A DNA stretch of 64,000 nt from Achromobacter sp. B7 (GTDB lineage: Bacteria > Pseudomonadota > Gammaproteobacteria > Burkholderiales > Burkholderiaceae_B), in assembly GCF_003600685.1 (NCBI RefSeq), contig NZ_CP032084.1, positions 4,030,001 through 4,094,000 of the forward strand, read 5' to 3'. Position 1 is the first letter of the stretch; each line of letters opens with the position of its first letter. Below the pieces are notes generated by a model, which was not told where the DNA came from, ran no database searches, and saw only the letters and a list, made by a program, of their open reading frames with translations. Positions 1 to 9,200 of this stretch are shown here, piece after piece. A program made the position numbers and the translations under genes.

Positions 1-1676
1 CCCGCCACCGGGCCGGTGAACATGACCATGTTGTTGGCGGACTGGCGCAGCGACGCTTGCAGCACGTTGCGAAACGATCGCAGGCTTTCGATAGGTGGCG
101 CGTTGCCCTGGCTTTGCGCCAGCAGCGCGGGCACCGTGGCGTTCTTGCGGCGGCTGCGGCGCCACAGCTTGTCCTGCATGTCGCTGTACGGAATGGCGGC
201 CAACACCGGCAGGCCCGTGTAGCGTTCAACGTCGTCGGGTTCCGACAGGCCGCCGAACAGCGCGTTTCGCACAAAGGCGCACAGCATGCCGAAGATCAAA
301 CCGATGACCGTGGCCACGCCGATGATGATCGCGGCCTTGGGGCGCACGGGGCGGTCCGGCTGCACCGCGGCATCCAGGATGCGCACGTTGCCGACCTTGC
401 CGGCGCGGATCAAGCGCAGTTGCTGCGCGTTGTTCAGCAGACCCGTGTACAGCTCGGTGTTGACGCGCACATCACGCACCAGGCGCACCACGTCCTGCTC
501 CAGGTCGGGCAGCGCCTTGATGTTGTTGCCGATGCGGCTGACATCACCCGACAGCGACGCGATCTGGCGATCGATGGCGACGATGCTGGGGTGCGTGGGG
601 GCAAAGCGCGTGATCAGTTCCTGGCGCTTGGAGCGCAGCTCCATCACCTTGGTCTGCGCGTCCACCGACTGCGCCAGGATCAGCTTGGCTTCTTCGGACA
701 GGTCGATGGTGCCGCGCTTGTTGCGCAAGGCGTTGTACTTGGTTTCGGCCGCGTCCAGCTCGCCCTTCAGGATGGGCAGCTGCTGTTCCAGAAAGCCCAG
801 CGATTTCTCGGCCTGTGCCGCTTTGCGGTTGACGTTCTGCTGCACGTATTCCTGGCCGATCTGGTTCAGCACGGCCGTGGTCAGTGCCGGGTCGTTGCCT
901 TCCAGCGTGACGCCGATCACGCCCGATGCGCGGCCTCGTTCAAAGATGCCCAGATGCGATTGCACGTTTTCGATCGCCGCCAGGCGCGAGCTGCGCGAGA
1001 TCGTGAACTCGGTGCCGGGCCGGCCCGTCAACGCGTCGATATGCACGTCCATCGCGCCCCCGCCGGGCAACAGGAAGTGTTCCGGCTTGCCCACCGCGCC
1101 GCTGAACGTGGCGCCCGTGAACTTGTCCGTCAACGTGTAGCGGCCCTCGCCTTGCGTGGTCACGCGAAACGGCTTGCCCAGCCATTCGTTGGGCACGTCC
1201 AGCTGCGAGATCGCAATCTGTTCGCCGCCCCACGCATAGCCGCCGCGCGGCAGGCTGGACGGATACGGCAACGCTTCATAGCGCTGCGCAAGCCATTCGC
1301 CCACCACGGGGAAATAACGCGGCTTGGCGTGGATGTACAACAGAAACTTGTCGACGGCCGGCCCCACCACCATGCGTGAACGCAGCACTTCCATTTCGCC
1401 CGAGGTCTCTGCCTTGGTGTCGAACATGGCGGACACGTCGCCCAGCAGGCTGCGCGCCTGGCCGTTAGGCATTTCCTCTTCGACTTGCACGATGATGTCG
1501 GCCGAGTACACGGATGGGGTCACCATCACGTAGGCCAGCGCGCCCAGGAAGGCGAGCAACGTGATCCCAAGGATCATCCAACGATTCGAAATAATGGCGT
1601 CCACGTGCGAGGACAACGGGGTTTCCTGCTGGCGAGCCGGGACGTTCGGCTCGAATGCTTCGATGGGCAACGACAT
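1..1676 (-). CDS. wzc: Polysaccharide chain-length/tyrosine autokinase (Wzc type), C-terminal part cut off by window start
   Basis: Reads leftward from an ATG at 1676 and runs off the window, so about 558 residues are visible. An N-terminal cytoplasmic stretch is followed by a first membrane segment (residues about 35-55, WMILGITLLAFLGALAY), a long periplasmic Wzz-type domain with coiled-coil character, and the GNVR motif (GNVRILDAAVQPDRPVRPK). A second membrane segment (IIIGVATVIGLIFGMLCAF) follows. The visible end reads MVMFTGPVAG, the strand leading into the P-loop of the BY-kinase domain. In this family the protein controls polymer length and gates export with the Wza channel through cycles of tyrosine phosphorylation. 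It lies 81 bp downstream of wza on the same strand. The Walker motifs and tyrosine-rich tail lie outside the window, so kinase activity is inferred from family architecture. Confidence 0.9.
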   Translation of the reverse strand, partial: MSLPIEAFEPNVPARQQETPLSSHVDAIISNRWMILGITLLAFLGALAYVMVTPSVYSADIIVQVEEEMPNGQARSLLGDVSAMFDTKAETSGEMEVLRSRMVVGPAVDKFLLYIHAKPRYFPVVGEWLAQRYEALPYPSSLPRGGYAWGGEQIAISQLDVPNEWLGKPFRVTTQGEGRYTLTDKFTGATFSGAVGKPEHFLLPGGGAMDVHIDALTGRPGTEFTISRSSRLAAIENVQSHLGIFERGRASGVIGVTLEGNDPALTTAVLNQIGQEYVQQNVNRKAAQAEKSLGFLEQQLPILKGELDAAETKYNALRNKRGTIDLSEEAKLILAQSVDAQTKVMELRSKRQELITRFAPTHPSIVAIDRQIASLSGDVSRIGNNIKALPDLEQDVVRLVRDVRVNTELYTGLLNNAQQLRLIRAGKVGNVRILDAAVQPDRPVRPKAAIIIGVATVIGLIFGMLCAFVRNALFGGLSEPDDVERYTGLPVLAAIPYSDMQDKLWRRSRRKNATVPALLAQSQGNAPPIESLRSFRNVLQASLRQSANNMVMFTGPVA

Positions 1677-1757
1677 GCAGCTCTCCAGACGTGGGCGCCG
1701 CGGCGGATGCGGCGCCCCCAAAGGCGTTGTTTTGGGCCCGAAGGCCCGAAAGGCGGA

Positions 1758-2894
1758 CTAGTTGATCGACTTGACGGTCTGTACCGTTTGCGCGCTCGGG
1801 AACAGATTGCTGATGAAGCGGTTCCACCGCACCAGCGCGGCCGTATCCACGAACACGACGTCTTTGGGTTCCAACTCAAACTTCGCACCAACAGCCAGGG
1901 CTTGCGGCGACTTGGCGTTCAGGTGGAACACCTGCGGCGTCGCTTGCTCGGTACTTCGCACCACAAACACTTGCGACGCGTCGGCCGTCAACTGGTTCGG
2001 GCCACCCGCCATGCCCAGCGCCTCGGTCAACGACATGCGTCCATCGCGCATCACGACCGTGGTGGGCAAGAACACTTCACCCATCACGAAAATCTTGCTG
2101 TCGTCGCGCGGCGTAACGCGCACGATGTCGCCCGACTTCAGCATGACCTGATTCAAGTCCTGGCCACGTTCGATCAGCGCGGGCAGGTTCACACGGGTAC
2201 GGCGGCCATCGCGAATGACATAGACGGCGCTGCGGTCAGCGGTGGGCAGCAAGCCACCCGCGCGGTTGACCGCTTCGAGCAGAGTCATCGGAATGTCGTT
2301 GATGGCAACCGTGCCCGGCAACTTGACTTCGCCTTCGACGTAGACACGCTTGCTTCGATAGCCCAGCACGCGTACCGTGATCTGCGGATCCTGGATGTAC
2401 TTGCCGGAACTATTGACTATGAGATTGCGCGCCTGAAGTTCCGTCAACCCCGCCACTTTCAGCAGTCCCGTATACGGAAATTGGATATATCCAGTGGATG
2501 AGACGGTATACCCCGGTATGCCCGAGGCGGTATCCCCCATGACTAGTTCGGTCACCCCAGTCCCGATGGCATAGGTTTGCGTCGGAAGGACGAGTTCGGG
2601 GTGGTCCCACACCACGATGGAAAGGATGTCGCCCGGCCCGATGCGGTAGGGCTCGACGCTGCCGACCAGCTTTTCGACGCCGTCGTTATCGATCAACGCC
2701 TGGCGGTTGCGCAGGTCGTCGACGACCAGGCTGGGGGTGATTTCCTTGATCGGCGCCACGGAGTTCGGGTCCATGGGATCAACAAGGTGGCCGGAATTAA
2801 AGGTCATACCGGGAGACAGGGCGCAAGCGCCCAGCGAGGACACGAGCGCGATAGCGGCGATGGCTCGGCTCAACGTTCCGAAAAATGTCGTCAT
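1758..2894 (-). CDS. wza: Outer membrane polysaccharide export lipoprotein (Wza)
   Basis: A 378-residue precursor if started at the ATG at 2894 (MTTFFGTLSRA). This start places a signal peptide and a lipobox (SSLGAC) right at the N-terminus; the upstream in-frame ATG at 2987 would bury them. The Poly_export domain is recognisable (YRIGPGDILSIVVWDHPEL, then GYIQFPYTGLLKVAGLTEL), followed by SLBB-type repeats (VYVEGEVKLPGTVAINDIP and KIFVMGEVFLPTTVVMRDG). The C-terminal stretch LVRWNRFISNLFPSAQ fits the amphipathic helix that forms the outer membrane pore in Wza. It is the first gene of the leftward unit ahead of wzc and faces the rightward EPS genes across a 244-bp divergent region. A low-molecular-weight phosphatase gene (wzb) is not present between wza and wzc. 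Confidence 0.93.
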   Translation of the reverse strand: MTTFFGTLSRAIAAIALVSSLGACALSPGMTFNSGHLVDPMDPNSVAPIKEITPSLVVDDLRNRQALIDNDGVEKLVGSVEPYRIGPGDILSIVVWDHPELVLPTQTYAIGTGVTELVMGDTASGIPGYTVSSTGYIQFPYTGLLKVAGLTELQARNLIVNSSGKYIQDPQITVRVLGYRSKRVYVEGEVKLPGTVAINDIPMTLLEAVNRAGGLLPTADRSAVYVIRDGRRTRVNLPALIERGQDLNQVMLKSGDIVRVTPRDDSKIFVMGEVFLPTTVVMRDGRMSLTEALGMAGGPNQLTADASQVFVVRSTEQATPQVFHLNAKSPQALAVGAKFELEPKDVVFVDTAALVRWNRFISNLFPSAQTVQTVKSIN

Positions 2895-3138
2895 GGCAAA
2901 TCCACTGTGAATGACTTCGTTGCTTGGAATGGAGCCCGATGCGTAACGGGTTGCGACATTCCACTCTCTTTTCGAAGCCCCGCACATTCGACGGATGTCC
3001 TAAGCCTTCTCCTACATCGTTTGGAGGTTTCGGGTACGCCACGCACTCAATAAGATTTCGTCGGTAGCCACATGTTTTGCGGCAGTGCATCGTTTTTTTC
3101 TTCGCCGCAAGAAGACTCCCCACGAACAGGAGTGCGCG
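2895..3138. promoter_or_regulatory. Divergent wza / wcaJ promoter region
   Basis: The 244 bp between the two diverging EPS transcription units must hold promoters for both directions. It is less GC-rich than the flanking genes. No convincing -35/-10 pair or RcsAB-type box could be assigned by eye. The wcaJ ribosome binding site (AGGAG, 3128-3132) lies at its right edge. Confidence 0.5.
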
Positions 3139-4548
3139 ATGGACCCGTCCCACTCGGACACATCGGCAAGATTCAGCGGAGCAAGCTATCTGTACCGCCT
3201 GCTCGATGCCGCGATCGTAATCACCTGCGGCCTGACTGCCACCGGTTTGAAGTTCTCGGAAGATGCAATGGCGGACCCTCCGCAAATTCATCTATTCCTG
3301 ATCTATCTGTGCGGCTTGGGCGTGATCGCCCTGTTCCCCGCATTCCGCCTGTATGTGTCATGGCGCGGGCGGCTATTGACCGATCTGGTCGTGCGCAGCC
3401 TGGCTGCGTGGGCCACGGTGTTTGCGCTGGGCATCCTTGTCAGTTTTCTCATGCATCAGACCGCCGCGATATCGCGCATGTGGGCGGCTACCTGGTTCGG
3501 CATGGCGGCGCTGACGCTGGCCGGCGTACGTATCGCGGTCTACGCCGCGCTGGGCGCCGCGCGCGATCGCGGGCTGAACAAGAAGAACGTGTTGCTGGTG
3601 GGCTTCGGCGCGCTGGGCCATGACCTGTGGCGCCGCGTTGAACGCTACCGGGGCGCGGGCTATGAAGTCGCGGGCATCTACGCCGAGCCGCACGAAAGCC
3701 TGCCGCCGCAAGTGCGCCGCTTGCACGATCTGGACAACCTGCATTCCTTCGTGCACGAAAACAATGTGCGCGAGATCTGGATCGTCCTTCCGATGGAGGC
3801 GGGCCAGGAATTGCGCGAAGTGCTGTACCACCTGCGCAACGACTTGGTGGATATCCGCTGGATTCCGGATGTGATGTCGATCCAGCTGCTGGGCCATCGC
3901 ATCGGCGAATTCCTGGGCCTGCCCGCCATCCAGCTGAACAGCCTGCCCGCCGCCGGCGTGCGCGGCTGGGCGAAAGAAGTATTCGACCGCGGCTTTGCGT
4001 TCTTCGCGCTGATCGGCCTGGCGCCGCTGATGCTGTCGATTGCGCTGGCCATCAAGCTGACCTCGCGCGGGCCTGTGTTCTTTACGCAACCTCGCCTGGG
4101 CGTGGACGGCAAGGTGTTCCACGTCTACAAGTTCCGCACGATGACGGTGCACCAGGAACACGGCACCGTCACGCAGGCCACGCGCAACGATACGCGCATT
4201 ACCCGCATCGGCGGCTTCCTGCGGCGTACCAGCCTGGACGAGCTGCCGCAGTTCCTGAATGTGCTGATGGGCGATATGTCGGTGGTCGGCCCGCGCCCGC
4301 ACGCGCTGGAGCACAACGAAATGTACAAGGACCTGGTGCAGCGCTACATGATGCGCCACCGCGTCAAGCCCGGCATCACGGGGTGGGCGCAGGTCAATGG
4401 CTTTCGTGGGCAGACGGACACGCTGCGCAAGATGAGCGACCGCGTCGAGCACGACATCTATTACATCCAGCACTGGACGTTCCGGATGGACCTGCTGATC
4501 ATCGCCCGCACGGCCGTGTCGGGATGGACGGGCCGAAATGTCTACTAG
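3139..4548 (+). CDS. wcaJ: Undecaprenyl-phosphate glucose phosphotransferase (WcaJ family)
   Basis: A 469-residue initiating sugar-phosphate transferase that loads hexose-1-phosphate onto undecaprenyl phosphate to start each EPS repeat unit. The ATG at 3139 is chosen because AGGAG lies 6 bp upstream; an upstream in-frame ATG (3085) has no such site. The N-terminal half has several membrane segments (about residues 20-40, 50-70, 83-105, 117-137), then a CoA-binding/Rossmann-like region (VLLVGFGALG, about 151-160). The C-terminal catalytic domain carries the hallmark KLTSRGPVFFTQPRLG (306-321), YKFRTM (330-335) and DELPQFLNVLMGDMSVVGPR (367-386). It is the first gene of the rightward EPS operon and overlaps the next gene by 11 bp. 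The exact sugar (glucose or galactose) cannot be read from sequence. Confidence 0.93.
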   Translation: MDPSHSDTSARFSGASYLYRLLDAAIVITCGLTATGLKFSEDAMADPPQIHLFLIYLCGLGVIALFPAFRLYVSWRGRLLTDLVVRSLAAWATVFALGILVSFLMHQTAAISRMWAATWFGMAALTLAGVRIAVYAALGAARDRGLNKKNVLLVGFGALGHDLWRRVERYRGAGYEVAGIYAEPHESLPPQVRRLHDLDNLHSFVHENNVREIWIVLPMEAGQELREVLYHLRNDLVDIRWIPDVMSIQLLGHRIGEFLGLPAIQLNSLPAAGVRGWAKEVFDRGFAFFALIGLAPLMLSIALAIKLTSRGPVFFTQPRLGVDGKVFHVYKFRTMTVHQEHGTVTQATRNDTRITRIGGFLRRTSLDELPQFLNVLMGDMSVVGPRPHALEHNEMYKDLVQRYMMRHRVKPGITGWAQVNGFRGQTDTLRKMSDRVEHDIYYIQHWTFRMDLLIIARTAVSGWTGRNVY

Positions 4549-5071
4549 TCCATTGGGATGGCCCGGCGCGCCCGTGCCCGTGCCGACGGCCATGACGGCA
4601 CATGCGGCATCCACCGGCGTGCTGCCGCGCGCGGACTTCCGCCAGGCGGTGGAGATGCTGCCGCTGGTGTCCATCGACCTGTTGTTGCGCGACGGCGCCG
4701 GACGCTACTTGACGGGGTTGCGCACCAACCCGCCGGCGCGTGGCGCCTGGTTCGTACCGGGCGGACGCATCCGCAAGAACGAACCGCTGCGCACCGCGCT
4801 GGACCGTATCGCGCGTGAAGAACTGGGGCTGGCCATTGCCCCCGAATCGTGGACGCCGCGCGGCGTGTACGAGCACTTCTACGGCACCAATTTCGCGGGT
4901 GAAGCGGGACGCTCCACCCACTATGTCGTCCTCGCGTATGAGGCCGAGCTTTCGTTGGATACCGCAACCCTTCCGCGCGGCCAGCACCATGGCTACCGCT
5001 GGCTGCAAGCGGAAGAGATCGCCGCCGATCCCGGCGTGCATCCGTACACCCAGGCCTACTTCAAGGAGTGA
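4538..5071 (+). CDS. gmm: GDP-mannose mannosyl hydrolase (Nudix)
   Basis: A 177-residue Nudix protein. The motif WFVPGGRIRKNEPL followed by ALDRIAREELGL matches the modified Nudix box of the GDP-mannose mannosyl hydrolase family (WcaH/Gmm). These enzymes cleave GDP-mannose or GDP-glucose to GDP plus sugar and so tune GDP-sugar pools. The conserved N-terminal phrase PLVSIDLLLRDGAG also fits. It overlaps wcaJ by 11 bp and ends just before manC, so translation is probably coupled. The true start could be the in-frame ATG at 4592, because residues 1-25 look unlike the family. Confidence 0.88.
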   Translation: MSTSPLGWPGAPVPVPTAMTAHAASTGVLPRADFRQAVEMLPLVSIDLLLRDGAGRYLTGLRTNPPARGAWFVPGGRIRKNEPLRTALDRIAREELGLAIAPESWTPRGVYEHFYGTNFAGEAGRSTHYVVLAYEAELSLDTATLPRGQHHGYRWLQAEEIAADPGVHPYTQAYFKE

Positions 5072-5076
5072 GCGCC

Positions 5077-6507
5077 ATGACGAATCCCCCTCCCGCCTAC
5101 CGGGCTGTCATCCTTTGCGGCGGTTCCGGCTCGCGCCTGTGGCCGCTGTCGCGCGAACTGCTGCCCAAGCAGTTCATCCGTTTGACCGATTCGCGCAGCC
5201 TGTTGCAGAACACGCTGCTGCGGCTTGGGTCCGCCGGCGCGCAGGCCAAGCCGATGCTGGTCTGCAACGACGCGCACCAGTACATTGCCGCCGAGCAGGC
5301 GCAGGAGCTGGGCATCAAGGACGCGGAAGTGATCCTGGAGCCCTTTGCACGCAACACCGCGCCGGCGATTGCCGCCGCCACGCTGCGCGCCATGCGCGAC
5401 GGCGAAGACCCGATCATGCTGATCATGCCGTCCGACCATGTGCTGGAAGATGGCGACGTGCTCCGGCAAGCCTTTGCGCAGGCCTACGAGGCGGCACGCC
5501 AGGGCGCGCTGGTCACGTTCGGCATCACGCCCACCGCGCCGCTTAGCGGCTATGGCTACATCCAGTCGGACGAACCCGGCGTGATGGCGCCGGCGCGCCG
5601 CGTGCGGCGCTTTGTGGAAAAGCCGTCGCCTGAAGTCGCGCAGCGGCTGATCGATGACGGCGGGTATTACTGGAACAGCGGCATGTTCGCGTTCCAGGCG
5701 TCGGTGTTCCTGTCCGAGATGGCGCGGCTCGCGCCCAAGATGCTGGAACAGGTGCAGGCGGCGGTGGCCACCGGCCATGGCGAGGCTGGCCTGTTTCATC
5801 TGGATGGGCCGTCGTTCGAAGCGTGCCCCAGCGATTCGATGGACTACGCCATCATGGAACGCACCGACAGCGCGGTGGTGATTCCGCTGGCGGCGTCCTG
5901 GAGCGACGTGGGCGCGTGGGACGCGGTCTGGGGCATCGCCCAGAAGACGGTGGAAGGCAACTCCACCACGGGCGACGTCATGGTGGAGGATTCGCGCAAT
6001 TGCCTGATCCACTCGACCAGCCGGCTGGTGGCGTCCGTGGGGCTGGATGACATTGTGGTGATCGAAACCGCCGACGCGGTGCTGGTCGCGCACAAGTCGC
6101 GCTCGCAAGACGTCAAGCGCCTGGTCGAGATCTTCAAGACGCAGCACCGGTCGGAGCTGAACCATCACCGCGAGGTGCAGCGCCCGTGGGGGTCGTATGA
6201 CTCGGTGGGCCACGGGCCGCGTTACCAGGTCAAGCGGATCACCGTGAAACCGGGCGCCAGGCTGTCGTCGCAGATGCATCACCACCGGGCGGAACACTGG
6301 ATCGTGGTGTCGGGCACGGCGCGGATCTACAACGGCGACAAGCAGTACCTGCTGACGGAAAACCAGTCGACGTACATCCCGCTGGGCGAAACCCACAGCC
6401 TGGAAAACCCGGGAAAGATCCCCCTGGAAATCATCGAAGTGCAGTCAGGCGCGTATCTGGGCGAGGACGACATCGTGCGTTTCCAGGACATGTATGGCCG
6501 AGTTTAG
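5077..6507 (+). CDS. manC: Mannose-1-phosphate guanylyltransferase / mannose-6-phosphate isomerase
   Basis: A bifunctional 476-residue enzyme of the ManC/CpsB/AlgA type that makes GDP-mannose from mannose-1-phosphate. The ATG at 5077 follows AAGGAG by 8 bp; a GTG at 5068 sits inside that Shine-Dalgarno sequence and is rejected. The nucleotidyltransferase signature ILCGGSGSRLWPLSRELLPK (about 12-31) and FVEKP identify the pyrophosphorylase domain. The C-terminal cupin carries RPWGSYDSV and SSQMHHHRAEHW, the metal-binding isomerase motif. Its product feeds gmd and fcl downstream. No phosphomannomutase gene (manB) is in this window, so that step must be encoded elsewhere. Confidence 0.96.
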   Translation: MTNPPPAYRAVILCGGSGSRLWPLSRELLPKQFIRLTDSRSLLQNTLLRLGSAGAQAKPMLVCNDAHQYIAAEQAQELGIKDAEVILEPFARNTAPAIAAATLRAMRDGEDPIMLIMPSDHVLEDGDVLRQAFAQAYEAARQGALVTFGITPTAPLSGYGYIQSDEPGVMAPARRVRRFVEKPSPEVAQRLIDDGGYYWNSGMFAFQASVFLSEMARLAPKMLEQVQAAVATGHGEAGLFHLDGPSFEACPSDSMDYAIMERTDSAVVIPLAASWSDVGAWDAVWGIAQKTVEGNSTTGDVMVEDSRNCLIHSTSRLVASVGLDDIVVIETADAVLVAHKSRSQDVKRLVEIFKTQHRSELNHHREVQRPWGSYDSVGHGPRYQVKRITVKPGARLSSQMHHHRAEHWIVVSGTARIYNGDKQYLLTENQSTYIPLGETHSLENPGKIPLEIIEVQSGAYLGEDDIVRFQDMYGRV

Positions 6508-7078
6508 GGAGCCCCCACGCGCCAGGCCCTCCGGGCCAGCGCTGCCCCCCGAGGGGGCTACCCCCGCCTTGGGGCGGCCCGGCGGCGCAGGGTTGCCCCC
6601 ACGCGCCAGGCCCTCCGGGCCCGCGCTGCCCCCCGAGGGGGCTACCCCCGCCTTGGGGCGGCCCGGCGGCGGGGGTGCGGGCCTATTGGACGGGGAACCC
6701 TTTTGGCGACCTGGCGTAGCCCGGCTTTGCCTGCCGGTTGCGGGGCTGTTCTTCGGGGTGTTGATCACCGTGGGGAATCTGCCCGGGCTGGCGGCGGAAA
6801 TGTCGGATGCGTTTGGGGACAAGCGGCTGCATCTTCTGGCTTACGCCGTATTGACGGGATTGATCTACCTGTCGGTCAACCGGCGCCCTGCCCTGGTGGC
6901 CATGCTTGCCGTCACCGCGCTGGGTGCGCTGGATGAATCAATCCAATCCTTTTTTCCCTATCGACAGGCTGAACTCTTAGACCTTTTGGCCGATATCTTG
7001 GCGGCGGGTGCAACAGTAATCTCATTGCACATTGGTTCCGCAGCCTTCGGCTCCTTTCGTGCAGTCACTAAGTCTTAA
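6494..7078 (+). CDS. VanZ-like small membrane protein; 5' end runs through an intergenic repeat, start uncertain
   Basis: From the ATG at 6494 the frame encodes 194 residues, but the first 60 or so are a translated DNA repeat ([15 protein letters not shown] twice). The conserved part starts near 6686, where an in-frame TTG could be the real start. The body fits the VanZ family: [12 protein letters not shown] is the first signature, [20 protein letters not shown] the second, with three or four membrane segments. VanZ-like proteins often lie in polysaccharide and cell-envelope loci; their molecular function is poorly defined. The ATG at 6494 overlaps the end of manC by 14 bp. Whether the repeat-encoded extension is translated is unknown. 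Confidence 0.7.
   Translation: MAEFREPPRARPSGPALPPEGATPALGRPGGAGLPPRARPSGPALPPEGATPALGRPGGGGAGLLDGEPFWRPGVARLCLPVAGLFFGVLITVGNLPGLAAEMSDAFGDKRLHLLAYAVLTGLIYLSVNRRPALVAMLAVTALGALDESIQSFFPYRQAELLDLLADILAAGATVISLHIGSAAFGSFRAVTKS
6512..6671. repeat. Two nearly identical 76-77 bp GC-rich palindromic repeats in direct tandem
   Basis: Copy 1 is about 6512-6586 and copy 2 about 6595-6671, offset by 84 bp. They differ at one visible base (CCGGGCCAGCGCT against CCGGGCCCGCGCT). Each copy contains short palindromes (GGCCCTCCGGGCC, CCCCCCGAGGGGGC, CCCCGCCTTGGGG). The structure resembles dispersed REP/ERIC-like intergenic elements of high-GC betaproteobacteria. The 84-bp period keeps the reading frame of the overlapping vanZ-like frame open. 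Confidence 0.85.
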
Positions 7079-7088
7079 GGATACAACC

Positions 7089-8198
7089 ATGCCAAAACGG
7101 GCACTCATTACCGGCGTTACCGGACAAGACGGGGCCTATCTGGCCGAGTTTCTGTTGGCCAAGGGCTATGAAGTCCATGGCATCAAGCGGCGCGCTTCGC
7201 TGTTCAACACCGCCCGCATCGACCATCTGTACCAAGATCCGCATGACAAGCCGCGCAACTTCGTGCTGCATCACGGCGACATGACCGACTCTTGCAGCCT
7301 GATCCGCATCGTGCAATCGGTGCAGCCGGACGAAATCTATAACCTGGCCGCACAAAGCCATGTGGGCGTCTCGTTCGAAGAGCCGGAGTACACCGCCAAC
7401 GCCGACGGCCTGGGTACCCTGCGCCTTCTGGAAGCCATCCGCATCCTGAAGCTGGAGAACAAGGCGCGCTTCTACCAGGCGTCCACCTCCGAGCTGTATG
7501 GCCTGGTGCAGGAAACGCCGCAGAAGGAAACCACCCCCTTCTACCCGCGCAGCCCGTACGCCGCCGCCAAGCTCTACGCCTATTGGATCAGCGTGAACTA
7601 CCGCGAAGCCTATGGGATGTACGCCTGCAACGGCATCCTGTTCAACCACGAATCGCCCAAGCGCGGCGAAACGTTCGTAACGCGCAAGATCACGCGCGGC
7701 CTGGCTCGCATCGTGCTGGGTTTGCAGGAATGCCTGTACCTGGGCAACCTGTCCGCGCTGCGCGACTGGGGCCATGCGCGTGACTACGTCGAAATGCAAT
7801 GGCTGATGCTGCAACAGGACACGCCCGAGGACTACGTCATCGCCACCGGCTTGCAATACAGCGTGCGCGAATTCATCAATACGGCGGCGCGCGAGCTGGG
7901 CATCCTCTTGGCATGGGAAGGCGAAGGCCTGGAAGAAACGGCCACCGTGCTGTTCTCGCCGGTACACGACGTCAAGCCCGGCCAGGTCATCGTGCGGGTC
8001 GACCCGCGCTACTTCCGCCCGACCGAAGTGGAAACCCTGCTGGGCGACCCCACCAAGGCGCGCGAAAAGCTGGGCTGGTCGCCGCGCACCACGTTCGCGG
8101 AGCTGGTCAAGGAAATGGTGGAAGCCGACCTGAAGGACGCGCGCCGCGATGCGCTGGTCGAACAGAACGGCTACGAAATCTACGCCTACAAGGAGTAG
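7089..8198 (+). CDS. gmd: GDP-mannose 4,6-dehydratase
   Basis: A 369-residue short-chain dehydrogenase/reductase of the extended type. The start at 7089 is set by AAGGA 7 bp upstream and by alignment of the Rossmann motif [13 protein letters not shown] to the N-terminus. Catalytic residues are visible: STSELYG (about 132-138) supplies Thr/Ser and Glu, and [12 protein letters not shown] gives Tyr157 and Lys161. It converts GDP-D-mannose to GDP-4-keto-6-deoxymannose, the branch point to GDP-L-fucose. The following gene, 6 bp away, is the fucose synthase, so the pathway is complete from GDP-mannose onward. Confidence 0.97.
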   Translation: MPKRALITGVTGQDGAYLAEFLLAKGYEVHGIKRRASLFNTARIDHLYQDPHDKPRNFVLHHGDMTDSCSLIRIVQSVQPDEIYNLAAQSHVGVSFEEPEYTANADGLGTLRLLEAIRILKLENKARFYQASTSELYGLVQETPQKETTPFYPRSPYAAAKLYAYWISVNYREAYGMYACNGILFNHESPKRGETFVTRKITRGLARIVLGLQECLYLGNLSALRDWGHARDYVEMQWLMLQQDTPEDYVIATGLQYSVREFINTAARELGILLAWEGEGLEETATVLFSPVHDVKPGQVIVRVDPRYFRPTEVETLLGDPTKAREKLGWSPRTTFAELVKEMVEADLKDARRDALVEQNGYEIYAYKE

Positions 8199-8204
8199 CG
8201 CGCC

Positions 8205-9167
8205 ATGACGAACCTGGACCAACGCGTGTTCGTGGCGGGCCATCGCGGCATGGTGGGCGCGGCGATCACCCGCGAACTGCATCGCCGCGGCTACCCCAAC
8301 GTGCTGACCCGCAGCCGGGCCGAGCTGGACCTGGAAAACCAGAACCAGGTGCACCGCTTTTTCTCGACCACGCCGGTCGATGTGGTGTACCTGGCCGCCG
8401 CCAAGGTCGGCGGCATCCTGGCCAACCAGAATCATCCGGTCGACTTTCTGTACAAGAACCTGATGATCCAGTGCAACGTCATCCGCGCCGCGTATGCGGC
8501 CGGCGTGCGCAAGTTGTTGTTCCTGGGTTCGTCCTGCATCTACCCGCGCGAGGCGCCCCAGCCGATCCGCGAAGACGCCTTGCTGACCGGCCCGCTGGAA
8601 GCCACCAACGAGCCCTACGCCATCGCCAAGATCGCGGGGCTTAAGTTGTGCGAAGCCTACCAACGGGAATATGGCGCGCGCTTTATCTGCGCCATGCCAA
8701 CCAACCTGTATGGCCCGCACGACAACTACGACCTGCACAGCAGCCACGTGCTGCCCGCGCTGATCCGCAAGTTCCATGAAGGCCGCGAAGCCGGTCAGGA
8801 CAGCGTGACGATCTGGGGCACGGGCACGCCGCTGCGCGAGTTCCTGTACGTGGACGATCTGGCCAAAGCCAGCGTGATGCTGATGGAACACCCCGACGCC
8901 GAGGGCATCTACAACATCGGCGCGGGCAAGGACATCAGCATCGCGGACCTGGCCGCGCTGGTGGCGCGTGTGGTCGGCTACCAAGGCCGCATCGTCTACG
9001 ACACCGGCAAGCCCGACGGCACGCCACGCAAGCTGATGGATTCGTCGCGCGTGACGGCGCTGGGCTGGCAACCCGCCGTGTCATTGACCGAAGGCATCGC
9101 GCTGGCCTACCAGCACTTCCTGCGTGAACGCGCGGATCAATCCCAATCGGCGCTGCCCGTGGCCTGA
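8205..9167 (+). CDS. fcl: GDP-L-fucose synthase
   Basis: A 320-residue epimerase/reductase that turns GDP-4-keto-6-deoxymannose into GDP-L-fucose. It has the family Rossmann motif [11 protein letters not shown] (about 11-21), the catalytic region [14 protein letters not shown] (Ser109, Cys111) and the YxxxK pair in [13 protein letters not shown] (Tyr138, Lys142). AAGGAG at 8190-8195 lies ahead of the ATG. Gene order gmd-fcl is the usual arrangement in fucose-containing EPS and colanic acid loci. Confidence 0.97.
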   Translation: MTNLDQRVFVAGHRGMVGAAITRELHRRGYPNVLTRSRAELDLENQNQVHRFFSTTPVDVVYLAAAKVGGILANQNHPVDFLYKNLMIQCNVIRAAYAAGVRKLLFLGSSCIYPREAPQPIREDALLTGPLEATNEPYAIAKIAGLKLCEAYQREYGARFICAMPTNLYGPHDNYDLHSSHVLPALIRKFHEGREAGQDSVTIWGTGTPLREFLYVDDLAKASVMLMEHPDAEGIYNIGAGKDISIADLAALVARVVGYQGRIVYDTGKPDGTPRKLMDSSRVTALGWQPAVSLTEGIALAYQHFLRERADQSQSALPVA

Positions 9168-9200
9168 CGGCCACGCCAGCACTCACCACAGGCTTCCCCG

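Noticed and set aside
57..1379. Long open frame on the + strand over the wzc-type gene
   Set aside because: It is an antisense shadow typical of high-GC DNA, rich in His/Arg/Gln. The minus strand encodes a clear Wzz/GNVR protein.
2895..3138. RcsAB box for the colanic-acid-like locus
   Set aside because: TAAG-containing stretches exist but none fits the TAAGA-N4-TCTTA type pattern well enough.
7068..9071. Very long minus-strand frame over gmd and fcl
   Set aside because: Its translation has no family features, whereas gmd and fcl on the + strand have all catalytic motifs. It is a GC-driven shadow frame.
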